DNA from: Nitratireductor sp.
Lineage (GTDB): Bacteria > Pseudomonadota > Alphaproteobacteria > Rhizobiales > Rhizobiaceae
NCBI GenBank assembly: GCA_017854535.1
Contig: JAFMHL010000018.1
Span: 1-64,000, forward strand
Direction: 5' to 3'
DNA length: 64,000 nt
The translations under genes and the position numbers were made by a program. The notes beneath the pieces were generated by a model. That model was given only the letters and a program-made list of their open reading frames with translations. It did not search any database and was not told the DNA's origin. The first letter of the stretch is position 1. Each line of letters begins with the position of its first letter. Shown piece after piece: positions 1 to 9,368 of this stretch.

Positions 1-999
1 ACCTCCAGTTCCAGAAACTCTATCAAGAAATGGCCCATAATGAGGGGGCTTTACACCCGAGAGCATATTTCTATCTTGTCTGTGGATAGTTCAAATAACA
101 CGGTTACCGAAGAGTATTCTCACTGCTTACCGCAACTTACTAAAGCTGAAATAAATGACGAAACTAAGAAAAGAACATTTTTAGAGAACCTCGTAAAATT
201 TAGCCCTACGGAAGAAAACAAAGAGAATTTAGAGATTTTTGAACTCCAGTTAAAAAATGCCTTGAATCACATTGTTTCTGAGCGGATAGAAATTGCCACT
301 GATAAACGAAAAAATGTATTCGAAGCTATTTCATTGGATAAAGATCGATTTCATGCATCGGAGTATCAGAACAGAATTATTGTTTTTTCTGACCTAAGAG
401 ATAATTTCAGCAGCCAACTTAAGATCGGCACCGATATTTTTGACAAGATTGAGGCATTCTATTCAAAGTACCCAATTGATATGCTTGGAAGCACTGTATT
501 TATGTATGGTGCAGACACAGGTTATGGTGATCAATTGTCAGCCATCCAATTGGGTTTCACCCACTACATGCAGAAATCAGCTGGGGTCTTATCTAGCCTC
601 GCTCCGACATTGTCTCCCCAACAAAACTCGGCAGTTACTTCGACAGTTAAATTCAATGGTTCATTTTCAGCGGCTGACTCAAAAGGTGGCGTAATGTTGT
701 TAGTTCACACTAACAATGAAAATAAAGTTCTCGCGGGAGGGGTGAAAATGAGTTCTGGAGATCAGCATTTTTGGGTTAATTTACACACTGATGGAATTTG
801 TGATTCTCAAATGTGTAAGCTCACTGGAGATGTTGTTGATAATGTCCCTTATTTGATTGATCCACCTTTTTTCCGAAAAGGCGACAAGTTGAAAATTGAT
901 ATTGAAGGTGGCATCGGTAGTGGAGAAATTGTTGCAGTCGGTAATGAGAACTTCGAAAACTATACCGACCAGGCAAGGTATAATTTTGCTTTTCAATAG
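1..999 (+). CDS. Truncated unknown protein, possibly VWA-like alpha/beta fold
   Basis: I do not recognise this gene. The reading frame is open to the window edge, so the start is probably upstream; the first ATG inside the window is at 40, giving 319 residues. The middle contains a hydrophobic strand followed by FSDLRDN (about residue 115 from that ATG), resembling the strand and SD(L/M) motif of von Willebrand A-type domains. The metal-binding DxSxS motif of such a domain would lie upstream of the window and cannot be checked. The last 120 residues look beta-rich. Codon use is visibly AT-richer than the genes after 1326, and the next landmark is a tRNA 3'-end fragment. I infer cargo at the end of an integrated element. 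No signal peptide or membrane segment is visible in this portion. Confidence 0.6.
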   Translation, partial: TSSSRNSIKKWPIMRGLYTREHISILSVDSSNNTVTEEYSHCLPQLTKAEINDETKKRTFLENLVKFSPTEENKENLEIFELQLKNALNHIVSERIEIATDKRKNVFEAISLDKDRFHASEYQNRIIVFSDLRDNFSSQLKIGTDIFDKIEAFYSKYPIDMLGSTVFMYGADTGYGDQLSAIQLGFTHYMQKSAGVLSSLAPTLSPQQNSAVTSTVKFNGSFSAADSKGGVMLLVHTNNENKVLAGGVKMSSGDQHFWVNLHTDGICDSQMCKLTGDVVDNVPYLIDPPFFRKGDKLKIDIEGGIGSGEIVAVGNENFENYTDQARYNFAFQ

Positions 1000-1325
1000 T
1001 TTGATTTGTCCATCATCAGGCTATAGATCAGGAATAACACGTGTTCCATGTGAGTGTGCGTGATATTACTATACATGCTAATGCTGCTGCAAAACTTAGC
1101 TCAATGTTATCGAACTAATGTCGACTGAATTTTCATTATAATTAGCTCCAGAAAATTTCTGACACGCAGCTTTAGCTAACAAACATATTGAACATATGTT
1201 ATTTCTGCTACACAAACCTGTTACACTACCACCGCACATGGTTGTAAAAAGTCAATGAATCCATAGGGTTGAGCATAGTGGGAACAATTCCCGGTGCCCG
1301 CACCATCTATTGGCAAATCTCATGC
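1000..1325. other. Gene-free AT-rich intergenic stretch at possible island border
   Basis: No credible reading frame. It contains two 10-bp perfect palindromes, AACACGTGTT (1036-1045) and AACATATGTT (1191-1200), and ends with a tRNA-like 3' fragment (1283-1304). The palindromes could be protein-binding sites, but nothing in the sequence identifies the protein. Confidence 0.5.
1283..1304 (+). repeat. 3' end of a tRNA gene without its 5' part (candidate attachment site)
   Basis: The segment reads as the 3' part of a tRNA. It has a T-loop-like CAATT, the T-stem strand CCCGG, a seven-base acceptor strand TGCCCGC, discriminator A and CCA. The bases just upstream do not continue into a T-stem partner (CCGGG), anticodon arm or D arm, so no full tRNA is present. 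A tRNA 3' end without the rest is the usual product of integrase-mediated insertion into a tRNA gene. The A discriminator would suit tRNA-Leu among others, but identity is uncertain. The matching intact tRNA would lie outside this window. Confidence 0.5.
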
Positions 1326-2090
1326 TCAAGAAGCGAAGTCTGAGCCTTCTTCCGTGAGGATCGCTTTGATTTCGGCCAAATGCGCTTTGCCAGGCTCCGT
1401 ATATTCTTCCAGTTCTTTTGCGGTTTTTTCTGCTATCTCGTCAGATAGTACGCGCAATTTCATGCCTGTTTGAAGTGCCCGAATATAAGTCTCTGCAGCG
1501 CGCTCGAAATAATACAGACGGTCAAAAGTTTCTGCGACCGTATCACCAATAATCATGACGCCGTGATTACCCATAATCATAACCTTTTTCGAAGGGTCGG
1601 AAAACAACGAAGCGCAACGTTCGCCTTCTTCCTCCAGAGCAAGTCCGCCATAGTTTTCGTCAATAATGTAGCGGTTAAAAAAGATGCAGGAGTTTTGGTC
1701 AATGGGCGGAAGGCGGGAATCTTCTAAACTTGCCAAAACAGTCGCGAATATCGAATGCACATGCATAGCGCAGCGTGCATGAGAGCAATGGCGGTGGATA
1801 GAGCCGTGTAGTCCCCAAGCCGTCTCATCCGGTGCATTGGGCCCAGAAAGTGTCTCTGGATCATTCGCGTCAATCAAAAGAAGGTCGGATGCCTTTATTC
1901 GTGAAAAGTGTTTTTTGTCGGGGTTCATCAAAAACTGGGTGCCGTCTTCATTCACCGACAAAGAAAAATGGTTAGCAACGGCCTCGTGCAAGTTGAGCCT
2001 TGCAGTCCATCGAAAAGCTGCAGCAAGATCTACACGTTCCTGCCAATGAGACATATTTAAACGAACAAGATTATCAACAGAGGCAGACAT
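1326..2090 (-). CDS. Class II aldolase/adducin family protein
   Basis: 254 residues, the usual size of the class II aldolase/adducin family, whose zinc enzymes include fuculose- and ribulose-phosphate aldolases and several decarboxylases. The zinc site is visible: the HVHS motif (about residue 110) supplies the HxH pair and NHGVMIIG (about 174) supplies a further histidine. The start is well placed, with AAAGGAG seven bases before the ATG. It is the first gene of ordinary chromosomal type after the putative island border. Substrate cannot be read from sequence; many rhizobial paralogues of this length act on unknown sugar- or hydroxy-acid-derived substrates. It stands alone, with the next minus-strand gene starting far upstream. 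Confidence 0.88.
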   Translation of the reverse strand: MSASVDNLVRLNMSHWQERVDLAAAFRWTARLNLHEAVANHFSLSVNEDGTQFLMNPDKKHFSRIKASDLLLIDANDPETLSGPNAPDETAWGLHGSIHRHCSHARCAMHVHSIFATVLASLEDSRLPPIDQNSCIFFNRYIIDENYGGLALEEEGERCASLFSDPSKKVMIMGNHGVMIIGDTVAETFDRLYYFERAAETYIRALQTGMKLRVLSDEIAEKTAKELEEYTEPGKAHLAEIKAILTEEGSDFAS

Positions 2091-2168
2091 GGTTTAAAAC
2101 TCCTTTTTTGCGCCGCTCAATCGTGGCGCAAAGATGGAGCAATTACAAATGGATTTTTCCCGATAAAT

Positions 2169-4709
2169 CTATCCAGGTTGCGTTGTGTTAGGATTATGTT
2201 TTTTCACCCTGGCTGGGGCTTTGGTCTTTTTGGCCTTTGGAGCCGTTTTTGCGATTGCACCCTCGATTTGATTTTTAGGCACATCGATAACCCGTAAATT
2301 GACATCGCTTTGCGGGAAGGGGATTTCGATGCCTGCTTCTTCAAAACGGCGGAGGATTTCAAAGCGAACTTCACTGCCTACGATTGCAACATTGGTTATG
2401 TCGTACAAAAACATCTGGACGCGGAAATCAAGAGAGCTTGCGCCAAAGTCCAAAAACCAAACCTTTGGCTCAGGTTTCTTTTGAACCATCGCGTGGTTGT
2501 TGGCGATGTCATAAAGGATTGTTTCTACCAGCCTAACATCTGAGCCATATGCAACGCCGATCAGGATATCGCAGCGGCCATTTTTTGCCTTGAATGTCCA
2601 GTTGCTCACCTGTGAGTTAATCAATTCTGAGTTAGGCACAATGATGGATTGTTTTTGAAATGTTTCAATTTCGGTTGCACGCACACTGATGCGCTTAACA
2701 AAGCCTTCAGCACCGCCAACGGTTATCCAGTCACCAACTTTAATCGGGCGTTCCACGAGAAGAATAAGCCCAGATACGAAATTGCTGACAATATTCTGCA
2801 GGCCAAAACCAATGCCAAGGGAAAGCGCGCCAGCCACAATCGCAAGGCTTGAAAGGTCAAGTCCTGCTGATGTTACGGCCATCAATCCGGCGATAGCAAA
2901 ACCTGTATAACCAATACCTGCTCTAATAGAATCGCTTACGCCGGGATCAATTTTACTGCGTGGAAATACGCTGCGCGACAGCCAGCCCTGAATTAAGCGT
3001 GTAAAAGCAAGGATAACGCCAAAGACCAATATGCCGATGAAAAGACCAGATAGAGAAAGGCGAATGCCACCAATTGTAAATCCGGAAAACGCTGTGAATG
3101 CGAAGGCTTGAATTTCCTCAAAACGCGTTCCCCACTGCATAAAGATTGATGGGACACCGATGATCAAGACGCTGGCAATCAAAGCCATGCCGCCAACAAG
3201 CGCCACTTGCTCTACTTTGTAGGGTTCGTGGCCACGCTGGAGCATAGCGCGCCCAAAACCCGTCGTCGCCATCACTCCCTCGCGCGATAACTCACGTGCT
3301 GCAATGATGCCCACAGACATGATCGCAACGATGCCGCCGGTAACAACAATCTGTTGGGCGAAGAAGCGGGCAAAACCAATATAGCCAAGCAGTGACGCGC
3401 TGATAATGGTAAGTGCAGACAGCCCCAATGCGAAGGCAACCCATCTGTCAAAGCGATAGCGTTTTTTACCTATCTGCTCGTCGTCATGCTGGTCATAGTA
3501 GCGACGGCGGTGAATAACTTGTGCCATCAAGACTAGAATAAAGCCAATCAATAGCGCCGAAACAATGCCTTGCAGAACCGTAAGCGATAGGGCGCCTGAA
3601 AGGGCAGAGTTTACCGATGTAAACAGATTGTCGAAGGCGTAAATAACCGCCAAAGCGAAAGTAAGCCAAAATTGTCTCTTTGCCAGAATATCTGGCAGAT
3701 CAATCAAGCGCCAATTTGCTGCATTGGGCGAGAAAACCGCCTTACAAAAGTTCCATGAAAACACTAAGCCCGCTATGACGAGGAAAAGAGTAAAAACGAT
3801 CTCGCCGATTTGCTTGTTGAAAATTGAATATTGATAAAACAGCCCATAGGCGAAGGCCAAAAACAACGCTGTGGCTGCACTTGGTAACACAATGCCCCAA
3901 AACGCAGTGAACACACGTGTGAAATAATCAGGGTCTGGCGCGTTGCGAATGAGGTAATTGCCAAAAAATCTATTGAAATTGAACGACAGGAAGAGTGCTG
4001 CGGCAAGGGAGATGAACGCAGAGCCCAGCGCGGGCCAAAATTTATTGGCAACCACAAATGCAAACCAGTCACGAAATGAGATGATGCCAGATTTATAAAG
4101 ACTGTAAAGTCCGCCTGATGCCTCGCTAAGCATATCGCTGGTGATACTGGTGCGCTTTGAAATAGCCTCTTTGAATGCCTCCTGGCGCGCCTGCGTGATG
4201 CTGGCAATCGCGCTTTGAGCAGACTGAATGAACTTTTCGATCTGCGTTTTCGTAACCGCTAGGGACGATCTTTCCTGGTTCAGTCTTGCGCGTGTTTCGG
4301 TCACTGCGGGCGCTTCAACAATCGTATCTGCTTCAGGTGGCGGCCCGATTGCAGTCAAGTTGTCAGCGATTGCTTTGCTTTCTTCGTCGATGAAGCGAAT
4401 GATCTCTTGGGATGAATTTATAACACTTTGATATTTAACCCGCGCTCCAACCAAAGCTTCATCATCCAGATCGCTGGCAGCTGATATGCGATTTAAAATC
4501 CGGATCGTTGATTCAATGTTTTTTGCGTTTTCAGTAATTTGGGCAACCGGCCCTGCAACCTCGTCGGATTGAGCGAATACAGCATTTGCCCCGAACAGGA
4601 ATACGAAAATCATGCAGAGTAGGGATTTACCAAAGCTTCCTTGTTGCACCCGACCTTGTTCTGGGAACTGACGAATTGCTTGCAGATTGATATGACTAAT
4701 ACGGGTCAA
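2169..4709 (-). CDS. Large mechanosensitive ion channel, MscS type with DUF3772-like N-terminus
   Basis: 846 residues. The N-terminus has a secretion signal ending near VFAQ (about residue 47). A periplasmic helical region of the DUF3772 kind follows (about 50-210), then about ten membrane helices (210-650) and a C-terminal MscS domain. The pore-lining segment and following beta domain are recognisable from GFGLQNIVSNF and VGDWITVGG (about 680-715). Proteins of this class sit in the inner membrane and release solutes on hypo-osmotic shock. Translation appears to start at TTG (4709) with AGGAAA upstream; no nearby ATG precedes the signal peptide. The C-terminal tail is Lys/Pro/Ala rich. It is transcribed alone. 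Confidence 0.9.
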   Translation of the reverse strand: MTRISHINLQAIRQFPEQGRVQQGSFGKSLLCMIFVFLFGANAVFAQSDEVAGPVAQITENAKNIESTIRILNRISAASDLDDEALVGARVKYQSVINSSQEIIRFIDEESKAIADNLTAIGPPPEADTIVEAPAVTETRARLNQERSSLAVTKTQIEKFIQSAQSAIASITQARQEAFKEAISKRTSITSDMLSEASGGLYSLYKSGIISFRDWFAFVVANKFWPALGSAFISLAAALFLSFNFNRFFGNYLIRNAPDPDYFTRVFTAFWGIVLPSAATALFLAFAYGLFYQYSIFNKQIGEIVFTLFLVIAGLVFSWNFCKAVFSPNAANWRLIDLPDILAKRQFWLTFALAVIYAFDNLFTSVNSALSGALSLTVLQGIVSALLIGFILVLMAQVIHRRRYYDQHDDEQIGKKRYRFDRWVAFALGLSALTIISASLLGYIGFARFFAQQIVVTGGIVAIMSVGIIAARELSREGVMATTGFGRAMLQRGHEPYKVEQVALVGGMALIASVLIIGVPSIFMQWGTRFEEIQAFAFTAFSGFTIGGIRLSLSGLFIGILVFGVILAFTRLIQGWLSRSVFPRSKIDPGVSDSIRAGIGYTGFAIAGLMAVTSAGLDLSSLAIVAGALSLGIGFGLQNIVSNFVSGLILLVERPIKVGDWITVGGAEGFVKRISVRATEIETFQKQSIIVPNSELINSQVSNWTFKAKNGRCDILIGVAYGSDVRLVETILYDIANNHAMVQKKPEPKVWFLDFGASSLDFRVQMFLYDITNVAIVGSEVRFEILRRFEEAGIEIPFPQSDVNLRVIDVPKNQIEGAIAKTAPKAKKTKAPARVKKHNPNTTQPG

Positions 4710-4778
4710 ATTAATGTTTCCTGAATCACTGTTGCTCTTTTAATACAGGAAAGCATCAGCTGGGTCATGCCCATCTCC

Positions 4779-4818
4779 AAAAACTATGCCCCGTCTAACC
4801 GATAGGGAAAGACGAGGC
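4779..4818 (-). terminator. Rho-independent terminator after the small secreted protein gene
   Basis: On the minus strand GCCTCGTC pairs with GACGGGGC (8 bp with one G-U pair) around a 15-base loop, followed a few bases later by a run of five T. It lies about 50 bases past the stop codon at 4866. Confidence 0.65.
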
Positions 4819-4865
4819 AATAAAATGGCTTTCAAAATGATGTCAGATTGAATTCCGCTTCGCGC

Positions 4866-5174
4866 TTAGTTCTGAGCTGATGCAGCAATCAATGACTTGG
4901 CATTGGCAATATCAGCTTCAGCGCCAGCAAAATCCTCTGACGCACATTTTGCTTCAGCGGCGATAAGCGCGGCATCAATTGAGCCCAAAGCATCCATCTT
5001 TACATTAGCCTTCAACAAATCTTTTGTGGCACTTTTGACTGCTGCCATGCATTCATCCTTTGATGAAATCGCAAAGGCTGGTCCTGAGAAAGCTACCACA
5101 CCAAAAACGATCATTGCTGCAATTGATGCTTTTCTAATAGTTTTCGTCATTTCAAAACTCTTTTTTTTGGTCAT
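4866..5174 (-). CDS. Small secreted protein of unknown function
   Basis: 102 residues with a clear Sec signal peptide: basic start, hydrophobic core, and cleavage after AFA near residue 35. The mature part is about 65 residues, mostly alanine-rich and helical, with two cysteines (in DECMAAV and AKCASED) that could form a disulfide in the periplasm. A second start at residue 9 (5150) is possible and would give a more typical signal peptide; the first ATG has AAAGGGG upstream and is preferred. The gene has its own terminator and is divergent from the MFS transporter. I do not recognise the family. Confidence 0.7.
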   Translation of the reverse strand: MTKKKSFEMTKTIRKASIAAMIVFGVVAFSGPAFAISSKDECMAAVKSATKDLLKANVKMDALGSIDAALIAAEAKCASEDFAGAEADIANAKSLIAASAQN

Positions 5175-5372
5175 TTCATGCCCCTTTCAACACTGGGTAA
5201 CTCTAGCTTTTTATAAATTCTTTGTTTGCCAGAGCTTGTTTCCAGACCGTTATAGGCTGTGTAACCTGAATGATAGCTGAATGGAAGCGGTTACAACTTG
5301 TTTGAAACCACTTGTCATAGAACGGCTTCACCGCTACGCACGATAACACCTTCTAAATTTTGGAAAAATTAT

Positions 5373-6557
5373 ATGTCCGGTATCGTTCTTTTACTCTTTG
5401 CATATGTCCTTAGTCAGTTTTATCGATCTTTTCTTGCTGTTTTGTCGCCTGTGCTCAGCAGTGAATTGGGTATGACAGCATCGGCATTGTCTTACGCTTC
5501 TGCGGCTTGGTTTGTCATATTTGCGCTTGCTCAGTTTCCCATCGGTGCTGCACTGGATCGAATTGGACCAAGAAGGACAGCTGCTATTTTACTTCTGGTT
5601 GGCGGCGCTGGCGGTATTGGACTTTTCGCAATGGCTGGAAGTGGCGTTACGATTATCATAGCCATGGCATTGATTGGCATAGGGTGCGCGCCAGTGCTTA
5701 TGGCAGCATTTTACATTTTTGCTTTGGAATTCACACCAGCCAAATTTGCAACACTTGCCGCCACATTTGTTGGCTTAGGAACTTTAGGCAATGTTCTGGG
5801 CTCGCAACCTCTTGCTGCGGCTGTAGAGGCTTTTGGATGGCGACATGTTGGCTTTATGCTTTGTGCGATCACGGCAGTCGTCGCTGTTGGTATTTTTGCT
5901 CTGGTGAAAGACCCAGTGGTAGAACAAACGGGCGAAAAGCGGGGGAGCGTTTGGGACGTTCTCAAAGTCAAAGAACTTTGGCTAATTTTTCCGATGATCT
6001 TTATGGGCTATAGCCTTGCTGCAGGAATTAGAGGTCTTTGGGCTGGACCATATCTCATTGATACTTTTTCAATGGGAACGTCTGAGATCGGCCAGGTAAC
6101 CTTGTATATGGCGTTGGCATTGGTGGCGGGTTCATTTGCCTTTGGGCCTTTGGACCGCATTTTTAATACCCGAAAATGGATTATTCTTGCAGGCAACACC
6201 ATCGTGTTGATTGCTGTTCTGTGGCTGTTGTTCAGCCATAATAAGGAACCTTGGCAGGTAACGATGGCCTTTACAGCTATTGGTTTCTTTGGTGCAGGGT
6301 ATGCCGTGCAAGTGGCCCATGGCAAAGGCTTTGTTCCAAAACACTTGATGGGACGGGGCGTAACATTGTTGAATTTTTTCAGCATTGGCGGAGCAGGGGT
6401 CCTGCAAGCCCTTAGCGGATTTATTGTTGGTACAGCCGCGCAGAATGGTGGAACAGAGGCTGGCTATCAGGCGCTATTCGTGTTTTATGCTGTAACACTT
6501 GTGATTGCGATGGGGATTTATGTATTCTCGAAAGACAGCAAACCAAATCCATCCTAA
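5373..6557 (+). CDS. MFS transporter
   Basis: 394 residues with about twelve hydrophobic segments, the length and layout of a major facilitator superfamily permease in the inner membrane. The loop between helices 2 and 3 carries the family signature (GAALDRIGPRRT, about residue 65). The segment YRSFLAVLSP in the first helix is typical of a group often annotated as nitrate/nitrite-like or general MFS transporters, so substrate is unassigned. The frame is open upstream to a TTG at 5298, but I chose ATG 5373 because GGAAAA lies before it and the first helix follows directly. The extra 25 residues would be unusual for the family. Confidence 0.87.
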   Translation: MSGIVLLLFAYVLSQFYRSFLAVLSPVLSSELGMTASALSYASAAWFVIFALAQFPIGAALDRIGPRRTAAILLLVGGAGGIGLFAMAGSGVTIIIAMALIGIGCAPVLMAAFYIFALEFTPAKFATLAATFVGLGTLGNVLGSQPLAAAVEAFGWRHVGFMLCAITAVVAVGIFALVKDPVVEQTGEKRGSVWDVLKVKELWLIFPMIFMGYSLAAGIRGLWAGPYLIDTFSMGTSEIGQVTLYMALALVAGSFAFGPLDRIFNTRKWIILAGNTIVLIAVLWLLFSHNKEPWQVTMAFTAIGFFGAGYAVQVAHGKGFVPKHLMGRGVTLLNFFSIGGAGVLQALSGFIVGTAAQNGGTEAGYQALFVFYAVTLVIAMGIYVFSKDSKPNPS

Positions 6558-6578
6558 ATATCCATCGCTCATAGAGAA

Positions 6579-6604
6579 CCAACAAGTTTTATAGTTGGAT
6601 TTTT
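6579..6604 (+). terminator. Weak terminator between convergent genes
   Basis: CCAAC and GTTGG form a 5-bp stem around a ten-base loop, followed by ATTTTT. It lies 20 bases past the MFS stop codon and overlaps the end of the convergent metallo-hydrolase gene. The stem is short. Confidence 0.4.
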
Positions 6605-7437
6605 AGTCCATCGCGCGCAATGCGGCAGCCTTTGCCATTGGTCTTCAACATCTCAGCAATCTTGTCCAACGCTTTGTCGGTTCTAAAGGGCATATGATGC
6701 AGCCCCGCCATTGCTTTTGCTCGTGAGCTGTTTTTCAAACGAATAGCTTCTTCCCAGGTAGAATGACCATAGGTCGCAAATTTCGGAAATTCTTTATCAG
6801 TGTAACTGCAATCATAGGCAAATAGGTCAACATCGCGAATGAATTCGATCAGTGCTTCATCCGGTTTATTCGGTACATGGGTAGTGTCAGTGATAAATGC
6901 GAAGCTTCGGCCTTTGAAATTAACCCGATAGCCGGTAGCTTTACCCGGGTGGTTCAAAGGCTTTGTCTCTATTTCAATTTCATCGCCAAGCTGAAGCGTT
7001 TCAAAATCAGAAATATCTTTATAGCGAATTTTGGAAAGAAATTTTTCCTGTTTGATTGGGAAATACGGCTCTTTCATCAACCCATCCACAATATCTCGTG
7101 AATGCGTAATGCCGTTTAAACGCCCTGACCAAAAAGTGCTGGAAAAGTCCGTATTATAAAAAGGTTGGAAAAACGGAATGCCTTCTACATGGTCGTAGTG
7201 GGAGTGACTGAGGAATAGATCTATTGAGTCGATATTTCGCTTTATCAGACTTTCACCCAGAGAAATGATTCCAGAGCCCGCATCGAAAACCAGTGTTCGG
7301 CTTCCACATTGAACCTCGACACAAATAGTGTCCTTACCATAAACTATATGGTTTTTGTCCGAGACCATTCTTGTCCCCCGCGACCCCCAAAAAGTAACGG
7401 TAAACATATCTGTGTGAACCTTGTCCGGTTCGCTCAT
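6589..7437 (-). CDS. MBL-fold metallo-hydrolase
   Basis: 282 residues, cytoplasmic, with no signal peptide. The metallo-beta-lactamase motif HSHYDH is at residues 78-83. Further ligands are likely in the LNHPGKATGY segment, the ITDTTH segment and the HHMPF segment near the end. The opening FWGSRGTR is characteristic of the phosphodiesterase-like subgroup that includes the cAMP phosphodiesterase class II and RNase Z-like proteins; many homologues act on cyclic nucleotides or phosphodiesters, but the substrate here is unknown. Some homologues of this group lie beside signalling genes, whereas here the gene stands alone and converges on the MFS gene. Confidence 0.82.
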   Translation of the reverse strand: MSEPDKVHTDMFTVTFWGSRGTRMVSDKNHIVYGKDTICVEVQCGSRTLVFDAGSGIISLGESLIKRNIDSIDLFLSHSHYDHVEGIPFFQPFYNTDFSSTFWSGRLNGITHSRDIVDGLMKEPYFPIKQEKFLSKIRYKDISDFETLQLGDEIEIETKPLNHPGKATGYRVNFKGRSFAFITDTTHVPNKPDEALIEFIRDVDLFAYDCSYTDKEFPKFATYGHSTWEEAIRLKNSSRAKAMAGLHHMPFRTDKALDKIAEMLKTNGKGCRIARDGLKIQL

Positions 7438-7657
7438 TGATGTAGCCTATTTCTCTAACCTGCCAGTCTCAAAAAGAACGGCAGTATAACCCCACATGCA
7501 AGCTAACCTGCCAATTCTATTAGTTCAAGCAATAAAACCACAAGTCAAACCTAGGGTTAATGGGGATTCTTTGGGCAAAACAGCATGTTTGGGCTGGACT
7601 TTTGTCTCATTCGCCTATCTATCGACAAAGTACAAGATTGAGGGGAGATGTTGAAAT

Positions 7658-8446
7658 ATGGCGCTTTTTACCGCTAAGCCAGCCGATGGTGTGGTATGGA
7701 TTACAGGTGGCAGCACAGGCATTGGCGCGCAATCCGCCATTCGGTTTGCTAATCAAGGCTTCACAGTTTTCGTATCAGCCAGATCAGAAAAAGACCTTGA
7801 TAAATTGGCAAGGTCTTATAGCGGCAAAGGCGAAATCCGTTATCTCCCTCTTGATGTAACCAATCGGACAGCGTGCCAAAAAGCGTTAGATGACATCCGT
7901 GGACAAGGCTTTGAGGTAGCGGTTGCCTTGTTTAATGCCGGTATGTTCGAACACATGAAAGGCAGCGAACTTACTCTGGATGGCTTTGAGAAAACATTTG
8001 CCGTCAATTTCAGCGGTGTTGTGAATTGCCTAGTGCCTGTTGTTGATCAAATGAAGAGGATAGGCAAAGGGCAGATAGCAGTTGTGGCTTCCGTTTCAGG
8101 TTACGGCGGGCTTCGACTGGCCTCAGCCTATGGCGCGTCAAAAGCCGCATTGATCAATATGTGCGAATCTTTAAAATTCGACTTCGATGCAATGAACATA
8201 AAAATACAGGTCGTAAATCCCGGCTTCATCGACACGCCAATGACCGAGCAAAACAAATTTCCGATGCCATTTTTGATGCCTCTGGATAAAGCGGCAGACC
8301 GTTTGGTGGCCTCTATGAAAAAGGATATGTTTGAAATAACATTTCCGAAGCGATTTACGTGGCTATTGAAGTTTATCAATATCCTACCTTATCCGCTCTA
8401 TTTTTGGCTTGTTGGGCGCGGCACTTCTGGCGGCAAAAAGAAGTAG
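7658..8446 (+). CDS. SDR family oxidoreductase
   Basis: 262 residues with a classical short-chain dehydrogenase pattern. The Rossmann motif GGSTGIG is at 17-23, NAG at 93-95, a catalytic serine near 145, and YGASK at 158-162. AGGGGAG lies ten bases before the ATG. The enzyme is expected to use NAD(P)H to reduce or oxidise a carbonyl or hydroxyl group; the C-terminal hydrophobic stretch (about 230-255) suggests membrane association, as in SDRs that act on lipids. It precedes folP by 34 bases and may be cotranscribed, though no folate role is known for it. Confidence 0.87.
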   Translation: MALFTAKPADGVVWITGGSTGIGAQSAIRFANQGFTVFVSARSEKDLDKLARSYSGKGEIRYLPLDVTNRTACQKALDDIRGQGFEVAVALFNAGMFEHMKGSELTLDGFEKTFAVNFSGVVNCLVPVVDQMKRIGKGQIAVVASVSGYGGLRLASAYGASKAALINMCESLKFDFDAMNIKIQVVNPGFIDTPMTEQNKFPMPFLMPLDKAADRLVASMKKDMFEITFPKRFTWLLKFINILPYPLYFWLVGRGTSGGKKK

Positions 8447-8480
8447 GCTGAACCAAACATCTTGTAAGATTGAAATTGAA

Positions 8481-9335
8481 ATGGCCTTTTCACCCTTTGT
8501 GCCCTTTGATTGGAAGTTGGCTCATGGCGCTATGCTAGAGCTTGGACCGCGTGGGGTCTTGATGGGAGTTCTCAATGTTACGCCAGACTCATTTTCCGAT
8601 GGCGGTAAATTTGATGCGGTTGAGGCTGCCGTCAAGCAAGCGCTGAAAATGTATCGGGCAGGGGCGAGTATTATCGACATAGGTGGCGAATCGACACGCC
8701 CCGGTGCTGAGAGTGTTTCGCTTCAGGAAGAGCAGGATCGTGTATTGCCTGTGATCGAAGCGCTGGCCAACAAAACAGGCCTACTGATTTCTATTGATAC
8801 TTGGCGCGCTGACACTGCCGATAAAGCGCTGAAGGCAGGTGCTCATATTGTAAACGATGTTTGGGGTTTCCAAAAAGACCCAGATATTGCCGGCATTGCT
8901 AAGAACCACAATGCTGGTTGTGTCTTGATGCATACGGGTCGTGAGCGGATCAAGAATACCGATGTGATGGAGGATCAAATTCAGTTCTTGCGTAAAAGCC
9001 TTGAGATCGCTTTGGCAGCAGGTCTTTCATCTGAACATATTGTGCTCGATCCAGGATTTGGTTTTGCCAAGGACTCTGTTGAGAACCTAACTATTCTTGC
9101 CAATTTCGAAAAACTGTTTGAGTTGGGTCAACCTGTTCTTACAGGAACATCGCGCAAGCGTTTTATCGGTGAAGTCACAGGAAGAGGAGTGAAAAACCGC
9201 GATCTTGGCACAGCTGCGACAACGGTCGTCGTGCGGATGAAAGGTAGCGCTGTTATAAGAGTTCATGATGTGCCAAAAAACAGAGATGCTCTGCGGATTG
9301 CAGATGCTGTACTAGATGCGGGTGCAAAAGCCTGA
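8481..9335 (+). CDS. folP: Dihydropteroate synthase
   Basis: 284 residues. Joins 6-hydroxymethyl-dihydropterin diphosphate to p-aminobenzoate to make dihydropteroate, the sulfonamide-sensitive step of folate synthesis in the cytoplasm. Signature 1 (NVTPDSFSDGG, about residues 33-43) and signature 2 (DIGGESTRPGA, about 68-78) are intact, as are LDPGFGFAK and the substrate-binding GTSRKRF. The frame is open 24 codons upstream into the SDR gene. ATG 8481 was chosen because the product then has normal length, although its ribosome site is weak. First gene of a folP-folB-folK operon. Confidence 0.95.
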   Translation: MAFSPFVPFDWKLAHGAMLELGPRGVLMGVLNVTPDSFSDGGKFDAVEAAVKQALKMYRAGASIIDIGGESTRPGAESVSLQEEQDRVLPVIEALANKTGLLISIDTWRADTADKALKAGAHIVNDVWGFQKDPDIAGIAKNHNAGCVLMHTGRERIKNTDVMEDQIQFLRKSLEIALAAGLSSEHIVLDPGFGFAKDSVENLTILANFEKLFELGQPVLTGTSRKRFIGEVTGRGVKNRDLGTAATTVVVRMKGSAVIRVHDVPKNRDALRIADAVLDAGAKA

Positions 9336-9368
9336 TTTAAGTGCCCATTCCATGAATTAGGAAAGCCT

